DNA from: Tritrichomonas musculus
Lineage: Eukaryota > Parabasalia > Tritrichomonadida > Tritrichomonadidae
Assembly: GCA_039105265.1 (NCBI GenBank)
Contig: JAPFFF010000002.1
Coordinates: 4,278,001-4,342,000, forward strand
Length of the DNA stretch: 64,000 nucleotides
Reading direction: 5' to 3'
Made by a program: the position numbers and the translations under genes. The notes beneath the pieces are model-generated. The model was not told the DNA's origin, ran no database searches, and saw nothing but the letters and a program-made list of their open reading frames with translations. Position 1 is the first letter of the stretch; every line of letters starts with the position of its first letter. Below are positions 30,601 through 40,219 of this stretch, in pieces.

Positions 30601-31690
30601 TGAAGGTTGCTAGCCATGGCACTGATTTTGCAACAGACATAAACCAGGATTAATATAAGAAGTATGCTTTCATGGAAACACTACGCAAATGCATAAACTA
30701 CTTCCTAGGAAGTAGACCTGCTGTTAATGCTATTGCCTTTGATTGAAAGAATAAGTATTCTACACTTAGTGATAGGCAGATCTTGAAAATATATTAGGAC
30801 ATAAAAGGAGAGCTTGATTTAACTGAAGACCAGTTAGACACTAATACATATTGCAACAACATGTTTATACCTGTTAGATACGAAGAACAATTTATAGATA
30901 TCCAAAACTTGGAAACAAAAGAGATATATGATGAAGAAGTAAAACTTGATGATGACTACCGAAATACTCCAGAAAGTAATTTTTTCCCATATATCAATCT
31001 ATCACCTATAGACTTATCTTTTATGAAGTAAAGAGGGAGAACTATTGAGATAATGGTTTTGACTATTTATGCATGCAATTGTGTGTATAAAGAAGAAGAA
31101 ATAGGCTAACTACTCTTTTTCATTCAAACAAGAACTATACCTAATAACAAGTAATTTGAGGTAGTTCAAAAGTTCAAGTGCAATTTTAATTTCATTCGAG
31201 TTGTTGAACAACCTGGAAAATACAAATATTAAACAAGAAATAGCACTAAAAAGAAAACCTGGTTTGTTGACAATAAAAGAGAAAAAACCCTGATACTATT
31301 CAAAAACCATTATATTCTCAACAAGAATATACCTTGTATATTATTCTAACTACAACACTAAGAAGTATTTGATAAAACATTTGCATATATGCCTATTAAA
31401 AAAGATGCATGATAGCATCATGCCAAAAATAATAGACAACAATGGAGATAATGCTAAAGATTATTTGAGATTGCTGTTCATATTTTTTTCCAAAAGATGC
31501 TTGAGCAATACCTATTTAAAGACATAAAGACATGTGAAACGGATTTTATCAACACAACAGAATATGAGAAAGTTAAAGAATATGGAAGACTAGACTATTA
31601 TGTAGAACAATGCACCATGCTTGTTAATGAATTAGATGATGATAACACATATAAGCATTTTGAAAAAGATTTAAGAAAAATCATCTGATT
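27671..31690. mobile_element. Virus-like element fossil (helicase and possible polymerase remnants), broken
   Basis: About 4 kb of decayed coding sequence. On the minus strand, 27671-28871 holds a superfamily 2 helicase remnant resembling the origin-binding/D6-like helicases of large DNA viruses: a P-loop region, a DEAH-type box, a TAT motif and the arginine-finger region are in the right order. On the plus strand, about 29900-31690 holds further fragments, one near 31200-31330 recalling protein-primed type B DNA polymerases such as those of Polintons/Mavericks, which are abundant in trichomonads. Codon make-up differs from neighbouring genes. It is broken throughout (on the order of ten or more breaks), with no terminal repeats found, so it is fairly old. 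Family assignment is tentative. Confidence 0.45.
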
Positions 31691-31861
31691 CTACTTAATT
31701 ACTTTCAATAATTAACTTGCAAATAAATTTCATGCAAAGATTGAAAAGAATTCTTATTTTGTGAGAAATAAATTTCAAAATGATCAAAATTGAGTGATAT
31801 CATAAAAAAACAAACTTTTTCTTTGATATGGAAACCGTTAAATGGTAAATTAAATTAAATA

Positions 31862-32833
31862 ATGAATCCAGAATATTCAATTCCTACAAGCAATTTACCA
31901 GGATATACATTTACCCAAATCAGCAATTCTTTAATTGAGGTTAAATATGAATTTCCTTCTAATACGACCGAAAACAATGTTGATTTTACATATAATAGGG
32001 ATAGTAATTCTATTTATTTCGCTCTTAAGGGACAAGACTATCCAATTTTATGTGGAATTCTCTGCCATCCAGTTAATACTGTATCTACTAGTTACTCTGA
32101 ATCAAAATATATAATTACTTTAGAAGTTGATTCAAATGAGGAAAACACATGGAATTTATTAGTAAACGCACCAAGTAAAAAAGGAATAGATCCAAAATCC
32201 GTATTTTTGTTAGGTGCTGACGCTAACAATAATAGAAAATATGATGAAGCCTTTGAATTGATATCAGCATCAGCATCAGAAGGATATACCCCAGCAATGG
32301 AAATTTTAGCTGATATATATTCTTCTGAAGAATCACCATACAAAGAACATTATAATATTGATAATTCTATCGACACATTGAATAAGCTATTTGAATCTAC
32401 AGAAGATCCAAATCATGGAATGAGGCTTGCGAGTATTTACAGAACTCTCAAACGTCCGGAAGAAGCTAAGGATGTACTTACCAAATGCGCTGATAAATCA
32501 AAAGATGCAAAGCTAATGCTTGCTTTTATGTTAAGTCCATTAACTGGTGAATTGGATGAACCAGAAAAAGCTGTGGAACTTCTTCGCGATCTATCCAATG
32601 AACATGTGCCTGAAGCAACTTCTGTATTAATCAACCATTTAGAAAAAGGAGTCGGTGCCACATCAGATGAAAAAGAAATAAAGAAACTTCGGACTGAACT
32701 TAGAGATATTCAAAGAAAAAATCTATTATCAAAATATAAAAATGTTTTTATTGGATTAGCCATTGCTGCTGCTGCATGTGCTACCATTGCTGGCATAAAA
32801 TTAATCAAAAAACGAAGAAATAATAATAAATGA
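31862..32833 (+). CDS. Tail-anchored CS/HSP20 + Sel1/TPR protein, Tom36/Tom46-like
   Basis: 323 residues, about 36 kDa. Residues 8-105 fit a CS/HSP20-like (p23-type) fold: GYTFTQISNSLIEVKYEFP, ILCGILCHPV, then KYIITLEV..NTWNLLV. Residues 108-280 are Sel1/TPR-like helical repeats (VFLLGADANNNRKYDEAFEL, MRLASIYRTLKRPEEAKDVL). Residues 292-312 are a single membrane span, followed by a short basic end KLIKKRRNNNK, so it is a C-tail-anchored protein with the bulk in the cytosol. The same HSP20-TPR-anchor order is known for Tom36 and Tom46, proposed receptors of the T. vaginalis hydrogenosomal TOM complex. Orthology is inferred from the architecture. Confidence 0.8.
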   Translation: MNPEYSIPTSNLPGYTFTQISNSLIEVKYEFPSNTTENNVDFTYNRDSNSIYFALKGQDYPILCGILCHPVNTVSTSYSESKYIITLEVDSNEENTWNLLVNAPSKKGIDPKSVFLLGADANNNRKYDEAFELISASASEGYTPAMEILADIYSSEESPYKEHYNIDNSIDTLNKLFESTEDPNHGMRLASIYRTLKRPEEAKDVLTKCADKSKDAKLMLAFMLSPLTGELDEPEKAVELLRDLSNEHVPEATSVLINHLEKGVGATSDEKEIKKLRTELRDIQRKNLLSKYKNVFIGLAIAAAACATIAGIKLIKKRRNNNK

Positions 32834-33183
32834 ATAAACTATTTTTTTATCGAAATCCAACAATACACAATACCAAAAGTGAAATTGTTATTTTTCTTTA
32901 TACTTTTTGTTTATAAGGAATTTGATAAATTATATAATATTCACATTATTCATGAAATACCCATATTCATTCTCATAATCATTTTTAACTATGTGAATAA
33001 AAATTACCCATATTCATCCTCATTTAAATATTTACAAATCTATCAACTTTGTATAATCTACAGATGAAAACAATAACATATAAAAAAATCAGAAAAATAA
33101 GAATTTAATGAAAGACATCTTTAATATACAAATAATGAAAAAAACAATTACAGTTTAACATTTTCCATGCTTCAATTAATAAC
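32834..33183. other. Intergenic, AT-rich
   Basis: Between convergent genes; contains a loose direct repeat of ACCCATATTCAT-type sequence near 32960 and 33006. Nothing else supported. Confidence 0.4.
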
Positions 33184-34335
33184 CTAAAAACCGTTAGACT
33201 GATTTGATATACGAGGAAGTTGAGATGGTGCAACATTTGGGTAAATATTTGGATTTGGCGGCGGCACAGCTCCATACATCATATTACCATTTAGATTTGA
33301 ATAATTATAAGAATATTGATTTGGTGGGATATATGGACTCTGTTGAAAAGTTGGCGTACGCGGCATTTGTTGGGATCGTTGCATTTGCTGCATTCGTTGC
33401 ATCTGTTGTTGTTGTACATATGAATTTGGAGCTATTTGCTGAGGCGGAGGCTGATATGGTGGTGTATATTGAGTTGCTGTTGGCTGACGTTGCCCATACA
33501 TTGGTTTTTGAGAGTTATAATTATTACCTTGAGATTGCTGCATATTCAAGTGTGGAAGTTGGCTTTGAGCGCTATAATTATAATTTACATTTTGGTTCAT
33601 CATTGCTGGATTAGTCATATTGGGATTCATCATTGCTGGATTAGTCATATTGGGATTCATCATTGCTGGATTAGTCATATTGGGACTCATCATTGTTGGG
33701 TTAGACATATTTGGATTCATCATTGCTGGATTTGCCATGTTGGGATTCATCATTGCTGGATTAGTCATATTTGGATTCACCATTACAGGGTTAGACATAC
33801 TAGAATTCACCATGTTGGGATTCATCATTGCTGGGTTAGACATATTAGGGTTCATCAATGCTGGATTTGACATAGTCGGATTCATCATGCATGGATTCAC
33901 CATATTTGGATTCATCATACTGTTTGGCAAAGATTGAAATGGTTTAGCGTCTTTAGGGGCAACATGAACAACAAGATGAATTCTACCACCTTTTTTAACT
34001 TTTTTGGCAGGATATAGTGAATACCATTCGTCATAAACTCTACCAACAAGATAATCATTAACTGGGATTTCGATTGACGAAATAATATCATCTTTTGAAA
34101 AAGTATCTTCATCATAGACAGTGATCGAAATACTTACTGGTGTATTATTAGAATTATGTTTAATTGGAAAATGAAATTCTTGATTCCAAACTGGATGATC
34201 TGTATTATCAATAGTTTTTGTTCGCTGCCGATTAACCGAGTTACTTAAAGATACAATGCAATATGGATCAGATTTCGAAATTATATCCATTTTAGGTATA
34301 TCTACCGCTTCGACGACCTTTAGATGGAGTATCAT
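33184..34335 (-). CDS. C2-domain protein with NPxM pentapeptide repeats
   Basis: 383 residues. Residues 1-125 are a C2 domain with calcium-binding acidic residues in place (SKSDPYC near 20-26, DEDTFSKDD near 76-84), so calcium-dependent membrane binding is expected. Residues about 139-250 are 22 tandem pentapeptides of the form [MSTV]NP[NA]M, then a Gln/Pro/Tyr-rich tail (PPYQPPPQQ, QQQQMQRMQQ). C2 plus a low-complexity Pro/Gln tail recalls trichomonad and other protist membrane-trafficking or exocytosis proteins, but the pentapeptide array is unusual. Long frames on the opposite strand here are shadows of the repeat. Confidence 0.85.
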   Translation of the reverse strand: MILHLKVVEAVDIPKMDIISKSDPYCIVSLSNSVNRQRTKTIDNTDHPVWNQEFHFPIKHNSNNTPVSISITVYDEDTFSKDDIISSIEIPVNDYLVGRVYDEWYSLYPAKKVKKGGRIHLVVHVAPKDAKPFQSLPNSMMNPNMVNPCMMNPTMSNPALMNPNMSNPAMMNPNMVNSSMSNPVMVNPNMTNPAMMNPNMANPAMMNPNMSNPTMMSPNMTNPAMMNPNMTNPAMMNPNMTNPAMMNQNVNYNYSAQSQLPHLNMQQSQGNNYNSQKPMYGQRQPTATQYTPPYQPPPQQIAPNSYVQQQQMQRMQQMQRSQQMPRTPTFQQSPYIPPNQYSYNYSNLNGNMMYGAVPPPNPNIYPNVAPSQLPRISNQSNGF

Positions 34336-34870
34336 GAAAATTTTATTAACTAATAAATTTATATTAAATTATTTGACCTCAATAAAATTGAAAAGGCTAC
34401 GGAAATAAATTGTTTGAAAATCGATTTTTAACTGAATTATAAAATTTTGTGCTGAAAAAAATTTTTTGTTATCATGCTTATCTTCAAAAATAAAAATGAT
34501 ATCAAATATAATATTGATTTATTAAAATATTAAATGTTTTTTATAACATATAAAATAAATAAATTAAAAAGTATTTATAAAAAGGTATCAAAAAATGTAT
34601 TTAATGCAATAACGTTTTTTTTTAATGCAATACTTCAAAAACAAAAAATTCAATTTGATCTCACAAAATATTCACAAAAAAAAAATGCATTATAAGCAAC
34701 AAATGATGAAGAAGCATAGGTACTTATTATTCTTTTTGACAAAAAGTAAAAAGGAAAATGACAAAAAGAATAATAATAATTTTTTTTTACTAGCATATAA
34801 TATGCGTGCTCAATGATTTTCAATAAAAGCACACTTTTTTTTTCATTCCACAACCAACAAAAACACATTT
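34336..34870. other. Intergenic, AT-rich
   Basis: Homopolymer-rich, no supported gene or RNA. Confidence 0.4.
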
Positions 34871-35330
34871 ATAAATAGGAAAAAATTAGATTATGATATT
34901 GGCAAACCCATTTCGTTGGCTGGAAAATATTCCTTATTAATTAATATTCAACAAGTTATCGACACATCGGCTCTATTTGATGCCATAATAATGAACAGAG
35001 AACTTAACCCTTCAGAAGATAATCTTGATTTCATAATTAAAAAAAATAATCTATTACATACATCAACAAGAATTGAAAAGCAAAATCGTAAGTTCTACCA
35101 TTAAACATTTTCCAATAATTTTATTACGCTCAAACAAATTAGTTTTCACTATTGCATCATCAATAGAATGAATTGAAAACAAGCAAAAACGACAATTTAA
35201 CCAGCGAACGAGACAGTCTTGCTGAGAACAACAAGCAGCTTGTCAACAAGTTCAATGAAATAGAGAAACAATATCTCGAAATGAAAGAGGAACATTATTT
35301 CATTCAATTCGAATTGAAAAAACAATGAAA
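34871..35330 (+). pseudogene. Coiled-coil protein remnants
   Basis: Two open stretches in different frames: 34916-35104 (INIQQVIDTSALFDAIIMN) and about 35186-35326 (LTSERDSLAENNKQLVNKFN, EIEKQYLEMKEE), the second a clear heptad-type coiled coil with richer GC than its surroundings. They look like pieces of one decayed coiled-coil gene, a class common in trichomonads. No start or full frame remains. Confidence 0.45.
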
Positions 35331-35660
35331 TTGGATTCTTTAGTGCACTTTTTATTTGATTATGAAATTCATCACGCATAGAATGAATCGCAAGCATGAA
35401 CTTTCTTTCTTTTCAACTTGAATTGTAAAATAATGAATTTGCACTCTTTAAAGCATTGTTATTAAAATGTGAATTCAGAAAGCATTGTTATTAAAATGTG
35501 AATTCAGAAAGCATTGTTATTAAAATGTGAATTCAGAAAGCATTGTTATTAAAATATGAATTCAATTTAACTTGAATTGAAAAACAAAGAAATTCTATTC
35601 TTTAATGCTATAATATAATTGCGATATGCATCACTCATAGGATGAATTTGTGAGCATGAA
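35312..35660. repeat. Imperfect direct repeats around a 29-bp tandem repeat
   Basis: Blocks at about 35312-35400 and 35573-35660 share GAATTGAAAAA-CAA, ATTCTTTA-TGC and CATCAC-CATAG-ATGAAT in the same order, so they are diverged direct copies of roughly 90 bp. Between them is the 29-bp tandem array. Confidence 0.45.
35452..35564. repeat. 29-bp tandem repeat, about 3.9 copies
   Basis: Unit AGCATTGTTATTAAAATGTG plus AATTCAGAA, starting at 35452, 35481, 35510 and 35539. The first three copies are identical; the last differs by one base and is cut short. Confidence 0.85.
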
Positions 35661-35776
35661 ATTAATATGAAAATTACTTTTTATATAAATACAATATTTT
35701 TTTTTTTTTCTTTTCAAAGCTCTCACACGACTTTATAATTATAAGCAAACAAATCCAAGAGCTAAAAGATTTTTTT

Positions 35777-37609
35777 TTATATCTGCTCAGCTCCTTTTGG
35801 AATGAGCGGACTAGGCTCAATGTTTCCATTAGACTCATCATTGTCATCATTATTACTCTTTTTGGCATTATTTTTCTTCATTTTATCTTTGATACTGTTC
35901 ATAATGCTGTCTTTCTTCATTTTTAATTTATTTAGGAAGTCTGTCTTCTTTTCTTTTTCCTTAGATTCCTTATCGGCCTTCTTTTTGGCGTCCATCTTCA
36001 TCTCCCACTTGTCCATCGGCGCCTTCCAGAGGTCCATGAGTGGTCTGAAAGTGAATGCAATGTAAAACAAGGAAGTGATTGAGTCAGAAATTGGATACGT
36101 TAACATGATGCGATAAGGATCATCTTTCTTGGTGCAATGAAGGATGGTTGAAATTGTTATCGGCGTGACAAGTAAAGAAACAATACTTAAAATCGTTGCC
36201 GATAGAGCTTTTTGTAAGGCTTCCAATAAGGCGGGCGCCATGTACGATAGACCAACAAGCGGCATCGCGTAAAATATAATTGGAACAAATTTGGAGGCAA
36301 CTTTGAGGAACTTTTCTTCATTGGACCAAATTGACGATACTGGGCGAATGAAAATGACAATTAAATAGGCAGTAACGGACGATATTGAAGTAGCTAACCA
36401 TAAAAGATGAATGGTTAACTTAAGAACTCGATGTTTTCTTTTGGCTCCGTATGCGTATGAAGCAGCTGGAAGGTAACCAAAGACAAATCCGAGCTCCAAA
36501 GCTTCAACAAATGTATATAATCGTTGTGTAAGAGCCCAAGACTCAGTAGCTTCAGCGTATATTCCAATTTTATAAGAAGACTTCTCGATAAACTTTTGCA
36601 TTAAAACAAGAGGAATTGAGAGAGAAAGTTCCATTACTAATTCAGGAATTCCGACGATCAAAGCTTGACCTGTTTCAGGTGAAAATTTTGAATAAAACAT
36701 TTTTTTTGATGGCTTTAAAGTGAACTTCCCTTTTAAAATTATGAAAGCTAAAAATGAACCAACAGTCAATTGTGATACTGCAGTGGCTAATGTACATCCC
36801 CATATTGGCGTTTTAATAACAAGGAAGAATAATGGATCAAGTACACCGACATTTAAGACAAAAGTGGTCAATTGTGCTAGCGCAAAATAAAATGAATGGC
36901 CTTCTGCTTGTAATACACCACATCCAATCATATACAAATAATTGCAACATGATAGACATGCTTCGGGAAGCATATATTGAAGACACATCTCCGATAATTT
37001 GGTGGGCGCTCCAAGCCATTTAGTAATTGGTTTTGTAATAGGTAAAATTAATGCAGCTGTAAGCGCTCCAAAAATAAAAGCTAACCTTAAAAAGTCAACG
37101 TAAAGTTGTCCACACTTCTCGCTTAGTTTTTTACCATAAAGATAAGATATTCGAATATTAACACTAATCATGAGATACTGAGCAAAACCAATTTGAAAGT
37201 AATCTACAATAAAAACTGCACCAAAAACTTCAAGACCTTGCTTCCCAATTGACTTTGTTACCCATATCGAGTTAAATACTCCAAATAAAGATGATATTAT
37301 TTGTGATAATATAGGACCAATACTAAGAGTGAGTAGAGTTATAAGTGGCATTTTACCTCCAAGTCTTAAATCTTCTCCTTTTGGATCTTCATCAACTATT
37401 TGCGATTCAGTATTTTCACTTTTTTCTTCATTTATATTTAAACTTGAATCGACTTTTTCAATACATTTTTCATCGTCTTTTTTTGGTGCTTTTTGTTTTA
37501 TTGCTTCATTGTTGGCTTCAACATCTTCTGTTTCTTTTCCATTTGGATCATAATTTTCTTTCTTTTTGTTTTCTATATTATCGACGAAAGGCTCATGCGT
37601 ATTATCCAT
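35777..37609 (-). CDS. MATE-family multidrug/cation efflux transporter
   Basis: 610 residues. A Lys/Glu-rich cytoplasmic N-terminus (1-85) is followed by about 12 membrane segments (88-520) and a charged Lys/Asp-rich tail (535-610). Family marks: LITLLTLSIGPILSQIISSL at the start of TM1, ISYLYGKK, the EACLSCCNYLYMIGCGVLQAEG region of TM5, and GIPELVMELSLSIP with GYLPAASYAYGAKR in the second half. MATE proteins export organic cations or drugs in exchange for H+ or Na+. The long charged ends are unusual for MATE proteins and common in trichomonads. Start supported by TCATA at 37612-37616. Confidence 0.9.
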   Translation of the reverse strand: MDNTHEPFVDNIENKKKENYDPNGKETEDVEANNEAIKQKAPKKDDEKCIEKVDSSLNINEEKSENTESQIVDEDPKGEDLRLGGKMPLITLLTLSIGPILSQIISSLFGVFNSIWVTKSIGKQGLEVFGAVFIVDYFQIGFAQYLMISVNIRISYLYGKKLSEKCGQLYVDFLRLAFIFGALTAALILPITKPITKWLGAPTKLSEMCLQYMLPEACLSCCNYLYMIGCGVLQAEGHSFYFALAQLTTFVLNVGVLDPLFFLVIKTPIWGCTLATAVSQLTVGSFLAFIILKGKFTLKPSKKMFYSKFSPETGQALIVGIPELVMELSLSIPLVLMQKFIEKSSYKIGIYAEATESWALTQRLYTFVEALELGFVFGYLPAASYAYGAKRKHRVLKLTIHLLWLATSISSVTAYLIVIFIRPVSSIWSNEEKFLKVASKFVPIIFYAMPLVGLSYMAPALLEALQKALSATILSIVSLLVTPITISTILHCTKKDDPYRIMLTYPISDSITSLFYIAFTFRPLMDLWKAPMDKWEMKMDAKKKADKESKEKEKKTDFLNKLKMKKDSIMNSIKDKMKKNNAKKSNNDDNDESNGNIEPSPLIPKGAEQI

Positions 37610-37611
37610 AA

Positions 37612-37616
37612 TATGA
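37612..37616 (-). promoter_or_regulatory. Initiator-like TCATA
   Basis: Minus-strand TCAYW match whose A is five bases before the ATG at 37609. Confidence 0.45.
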
Positions 37617-38253
37617 TATGAGAGATATATTTTGTTATAAAGTAAATTTCATAAAATTGTAAAGGCTTTCCATTCAAATTGACTGATAATTAAACCTGGT
37701 TCAAAAAAAATTACCTCCCTCTCAATTTAAAATAATCATATCTTTATATTTTAAATATGAATTAATTTTTTAAAATTTAATTAATATTATGATAATTATC
37801 TAATATATTATTAATGAAGAATTATGCAATTAAATTGTTTGATAAAAAAGATAAAATGATTTATAATATGAAATGGAGGTAAAGTTTTTTGAACTCAGTT
37901 TAAATACATTCTCAAAAATTAAAAGAATTATTAAAGTATCGTTATTCAAATATTAAAACCACCATTTTCATATTTTTTAATAAAAAATTGTAACCAAATG
38001 AAATACAATTAAAACATAATCATTATGATAATTTTTTTATAGAAAATTTTCAATTTATATCATTGCATTTTTTGAATGAAAACAAAATTTCTTTTTCTCT
38101 CAAAAAAAACTTCATATTCAGAACGTTTTTTCAACTTTTTTATCCTTATCAGGGCTTATCGACAAAATGAATAATATCAAATATATAAAAACTAAATACT
38201 CTATTATTCTATTTAATTTAATTAGTTTTGTTTTTCAACAATGAATATAAAAT
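37617..38253. other. Intergenic with one MITE
   Basis: Holds the TTAA-flanked MITE at 37690-37903; the rest is AT-rich and featureless. Confidence 0.5.
37690..37903. mobile_element. Diverged MITE with TTAA flanks
   Basis: TTAA at 37690-37693 and 37900-37903 enclose inverted arms of about 30 bases (left ACCTGGTTCAAAAAAAATTA then CCTCC; right, inverted, ACTGAGTTCAAAAAACTTTA then CCTCC), about 80 percent alike. Length 214 bp, no coding. The TTAA ends suggest a piggyBac-type element, older than the one at 7492. It sits about 80 bases upstream of the MATE gene. Confidence 0.6.
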
Positions 38254-39355
38254 TTATTTTTCTTCATTGTTATGATCATGAGAAGTGCATGATGAACTTT
38301 CTTCTTGTCCAGGAATTTTAACATGTGGACATCCAACTTTATGCTTGTAAACAGGCAAAGTTTCAAAACATCTTTTATCATTTCCAAAAGAAACTGCACA
38401 TAAACATTTATTATTACAGTCAATTTCTTTAGGAAAATCATCCAAATATTCAAGTTGTACTGTGATTGAATGGACACCCTTAATTTTCATAACATCATTT
38501 ACAGATAAGATAATTCTTTGACTTTCATCTTTTGAAGAGGCAACAACATGAGGAAAACCATAATAATACTTATTTGACATTTCCCAAACATGGGGCTCAT
38601 GAATGGACACTATTCCAGGTATTTGAAGCAATTACTGGCGAATATGATTTAAATTAATATCTATAGGTACACAATCAATGAGAACTTTGGCAGCTTGTTT
38701 AATTAACACAATTGAGAAATAAAAGAGAAAGATAACTATAACTGCTGATATTGCAAGATCTATATAATATCTATATTTCCAATTTGTAAAATAGATGACC
38801 GATGCTGAAATTATTACACAAATTGAACTTAAAAAATACCAAATTATATGAATAAAGACACCTGTCAAGTTGAATGACTTTTTGTAATCATGAAAGATTA
38901 TCATACCAATTATATTTATGACAATACCAGAAGCACCAACAATAATAAACAAGAATGGATGATCAATCTTTTTAGAATATATAAAATATTCTACGGAATC
39001 ACCAAATGTTGTGAAACAAAGTGACATCAATAACACTGCATTACATAATCGACCATGTATTTCCATTCTTTCCCATCCAAATGTCATTTTTTCTGAAGCT
39101 TTCTTTTTGGATAATTTGTTACCAACTAAACCTTTATTAAGAGAAACTTCATTGAAGAGCTTATTTAAAGAATCAGATTGAAGTGAAAGGGATTTTATTA
39201 TAAATCCAAATATCAATTCGCTTAATAAAAATTTTGTGTTTAATCTGATCTTTTTCTTTTTCATTGTTTTGCTTAATTCTTGGCACTTCATCATAGCTAT
39301 TCGAATCTAATAATTTTAATGTTAGAGTTTCATGATAGTCATTGCTTGCTGACAT
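38254..39355 (-). pseudogene. Cation diffusion facilitator (zinc transporter) pseudogene
   Basis: Similar to ZnT1/Zrc1-type CDF transporters: SLSLQSDSL, GLVGNKLSKKKASEKMTFGWER, NAVLLMSLCFTTFGDSVEYF, FIIVGASGIVINIIGMIIFHD and the C-terminal cytoplasmic IHEPHVWEM segment. The copy is damaged. An in-frame TAA lies at about 38632-38634, between the membrane domain and the C-terminal domain. The N-terminal piece (from an ATG at 39355) is in another frame from the membrane domain. The two metal-binding HxxxD sites are degraded (NKLFN; HIIWYFLSS). Readthrough cannot restore the lost metal ligands, so a pseudogene is more likely than a recoded gene. Confidence 0.75.
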
Positions 39356-39460
39356 ATAAAATATGAATTTTTTTATTTCAATAAATTTTTGTATGTTTTT
39401 TAATTATTAAACTGTTAAAAAATATTTATATATATCAAATAATATATAAAATAATAAGAA

Positions 39461-39533
39461 TGCGATGTGGAACAAAAGGTAGTTCATGAGATTCATGCTC
39501 TCAGAGTTGATGGTTCGAATCCGTCCATCGCAC
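39461..39533 (+). tRNA. tRNA-Met (CAT), elongator type
   Basis: 73 nt. Acceptor TGCGATG/CATCGCA (7 bp), D stem GAAC/GTTC with GG in the loop, anticodon stem TGAGA/TCTCA with loop TTCATGC giving anticodon CAT, T stem GATGG/CCGTC with loop TTCGAAT, and a T-run after the 3' end as a polymerase III terminator. The T1:A72 pair and normal T loop point to elongator rather than initiator. Identical copy at 41733-41805 on the other strand. Confidence 0.95.
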
Positions 39534-39670
39534 TTTTTTCGTATTTTTTATTTCTCTTTTTCAATTTTTAATATTTTTTTCTTAATGAATAAAACATATC
39601 AAATATAGATAACAATAAAGAATGAAGACTGAAGAATACGAATAAAAAAGAAAATAAAAAAATGAAAAAA

Positions 39671-39743
39671 TACGCAACTTGGGAATAGAAACCAGATATC
39701 GAGATTGGAGGTCCCATGCGCTAAACCATTACACCATCCACGT
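39671..39743 (-). tRNA. tRNA-like gene, possible tRNA-Gly (TCC), doubtful
   Basis: 73 nt with good D arm (GTGTAATGGTTTAGCGC) and anticodon stem TGGGA/TCTCG around loop CCTCCAA, giving TCC at 34-36. Position 33 is C instead of the usual U, the T stem has mismatches, and one acceptor pair (A7:G66) fails. It may be a tRNA gene on the way to decay or a tRNA-derived repeat. Paralogue at 41518-41590. Confidence 0.45.
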
Positions 39744-40219
39744 TTCTATTTATATTTATATTTAACTATATAATTATACTAGTTAGTCTAAATGATGTTT
39801 ATGTCTGAAAACCAAAAAGATTCATGAAATCTGATAATAATTATTAAATTTTTTTTTCCAGTTTTTAACTTTGAATATAAATAAAATGATAAGATAATTC
39901 TTTGCTTGTCTATTTTTTGCATAAAAGCAATTGACAATAGTAGTATTTTTTTTATCATTGACTTTTAAATCTTTAAATTCATCCTATAATAAAGTATAAT
40001 AATAAAACAAAAATATTATATAAAGTAAATAATTAAAAACAGCCTACTTTTTTTTATCAATATTCATTTATTAAATGAAGAAAACACTATTTTCTATTAG
40101 GTTATTTACTCCTTTGAAAAATTGAAAATGTACAATTGAAAATGTTTGCAATCATTACAATTTTTCAATTAAACACATTCGTTTTTCCTCTTTCATCATA
40201 TTTCATTTTATTATTAGTC

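Larger units (their letters stand above)
39406..39764. repeat. Left arm of a long inverted repeat
   Basis: Reverse-complement copy of 41497-41860 over about 360 bp, including one tRNA-Met, one tRNA-like gene and a spacer with an identical stretch of about 70 bp. Identity is perfect across tRNA-Met and lower in AT-rich runs. Confidence 0.85.

Noticed and set aside
33436-33937. Repetitive plus-strand frames (HHCWISHIGI, FIIAGLVILG)
   Set aside because: Antisense shadows of the pentapeptide array in the C2 gene.
38254-38631. Separate gene for the C-terminal CDF domain
   Set aside because: Its only start would be a TTG directly after the in-frame stop; the sequence is the continuation of the upstream transporter.
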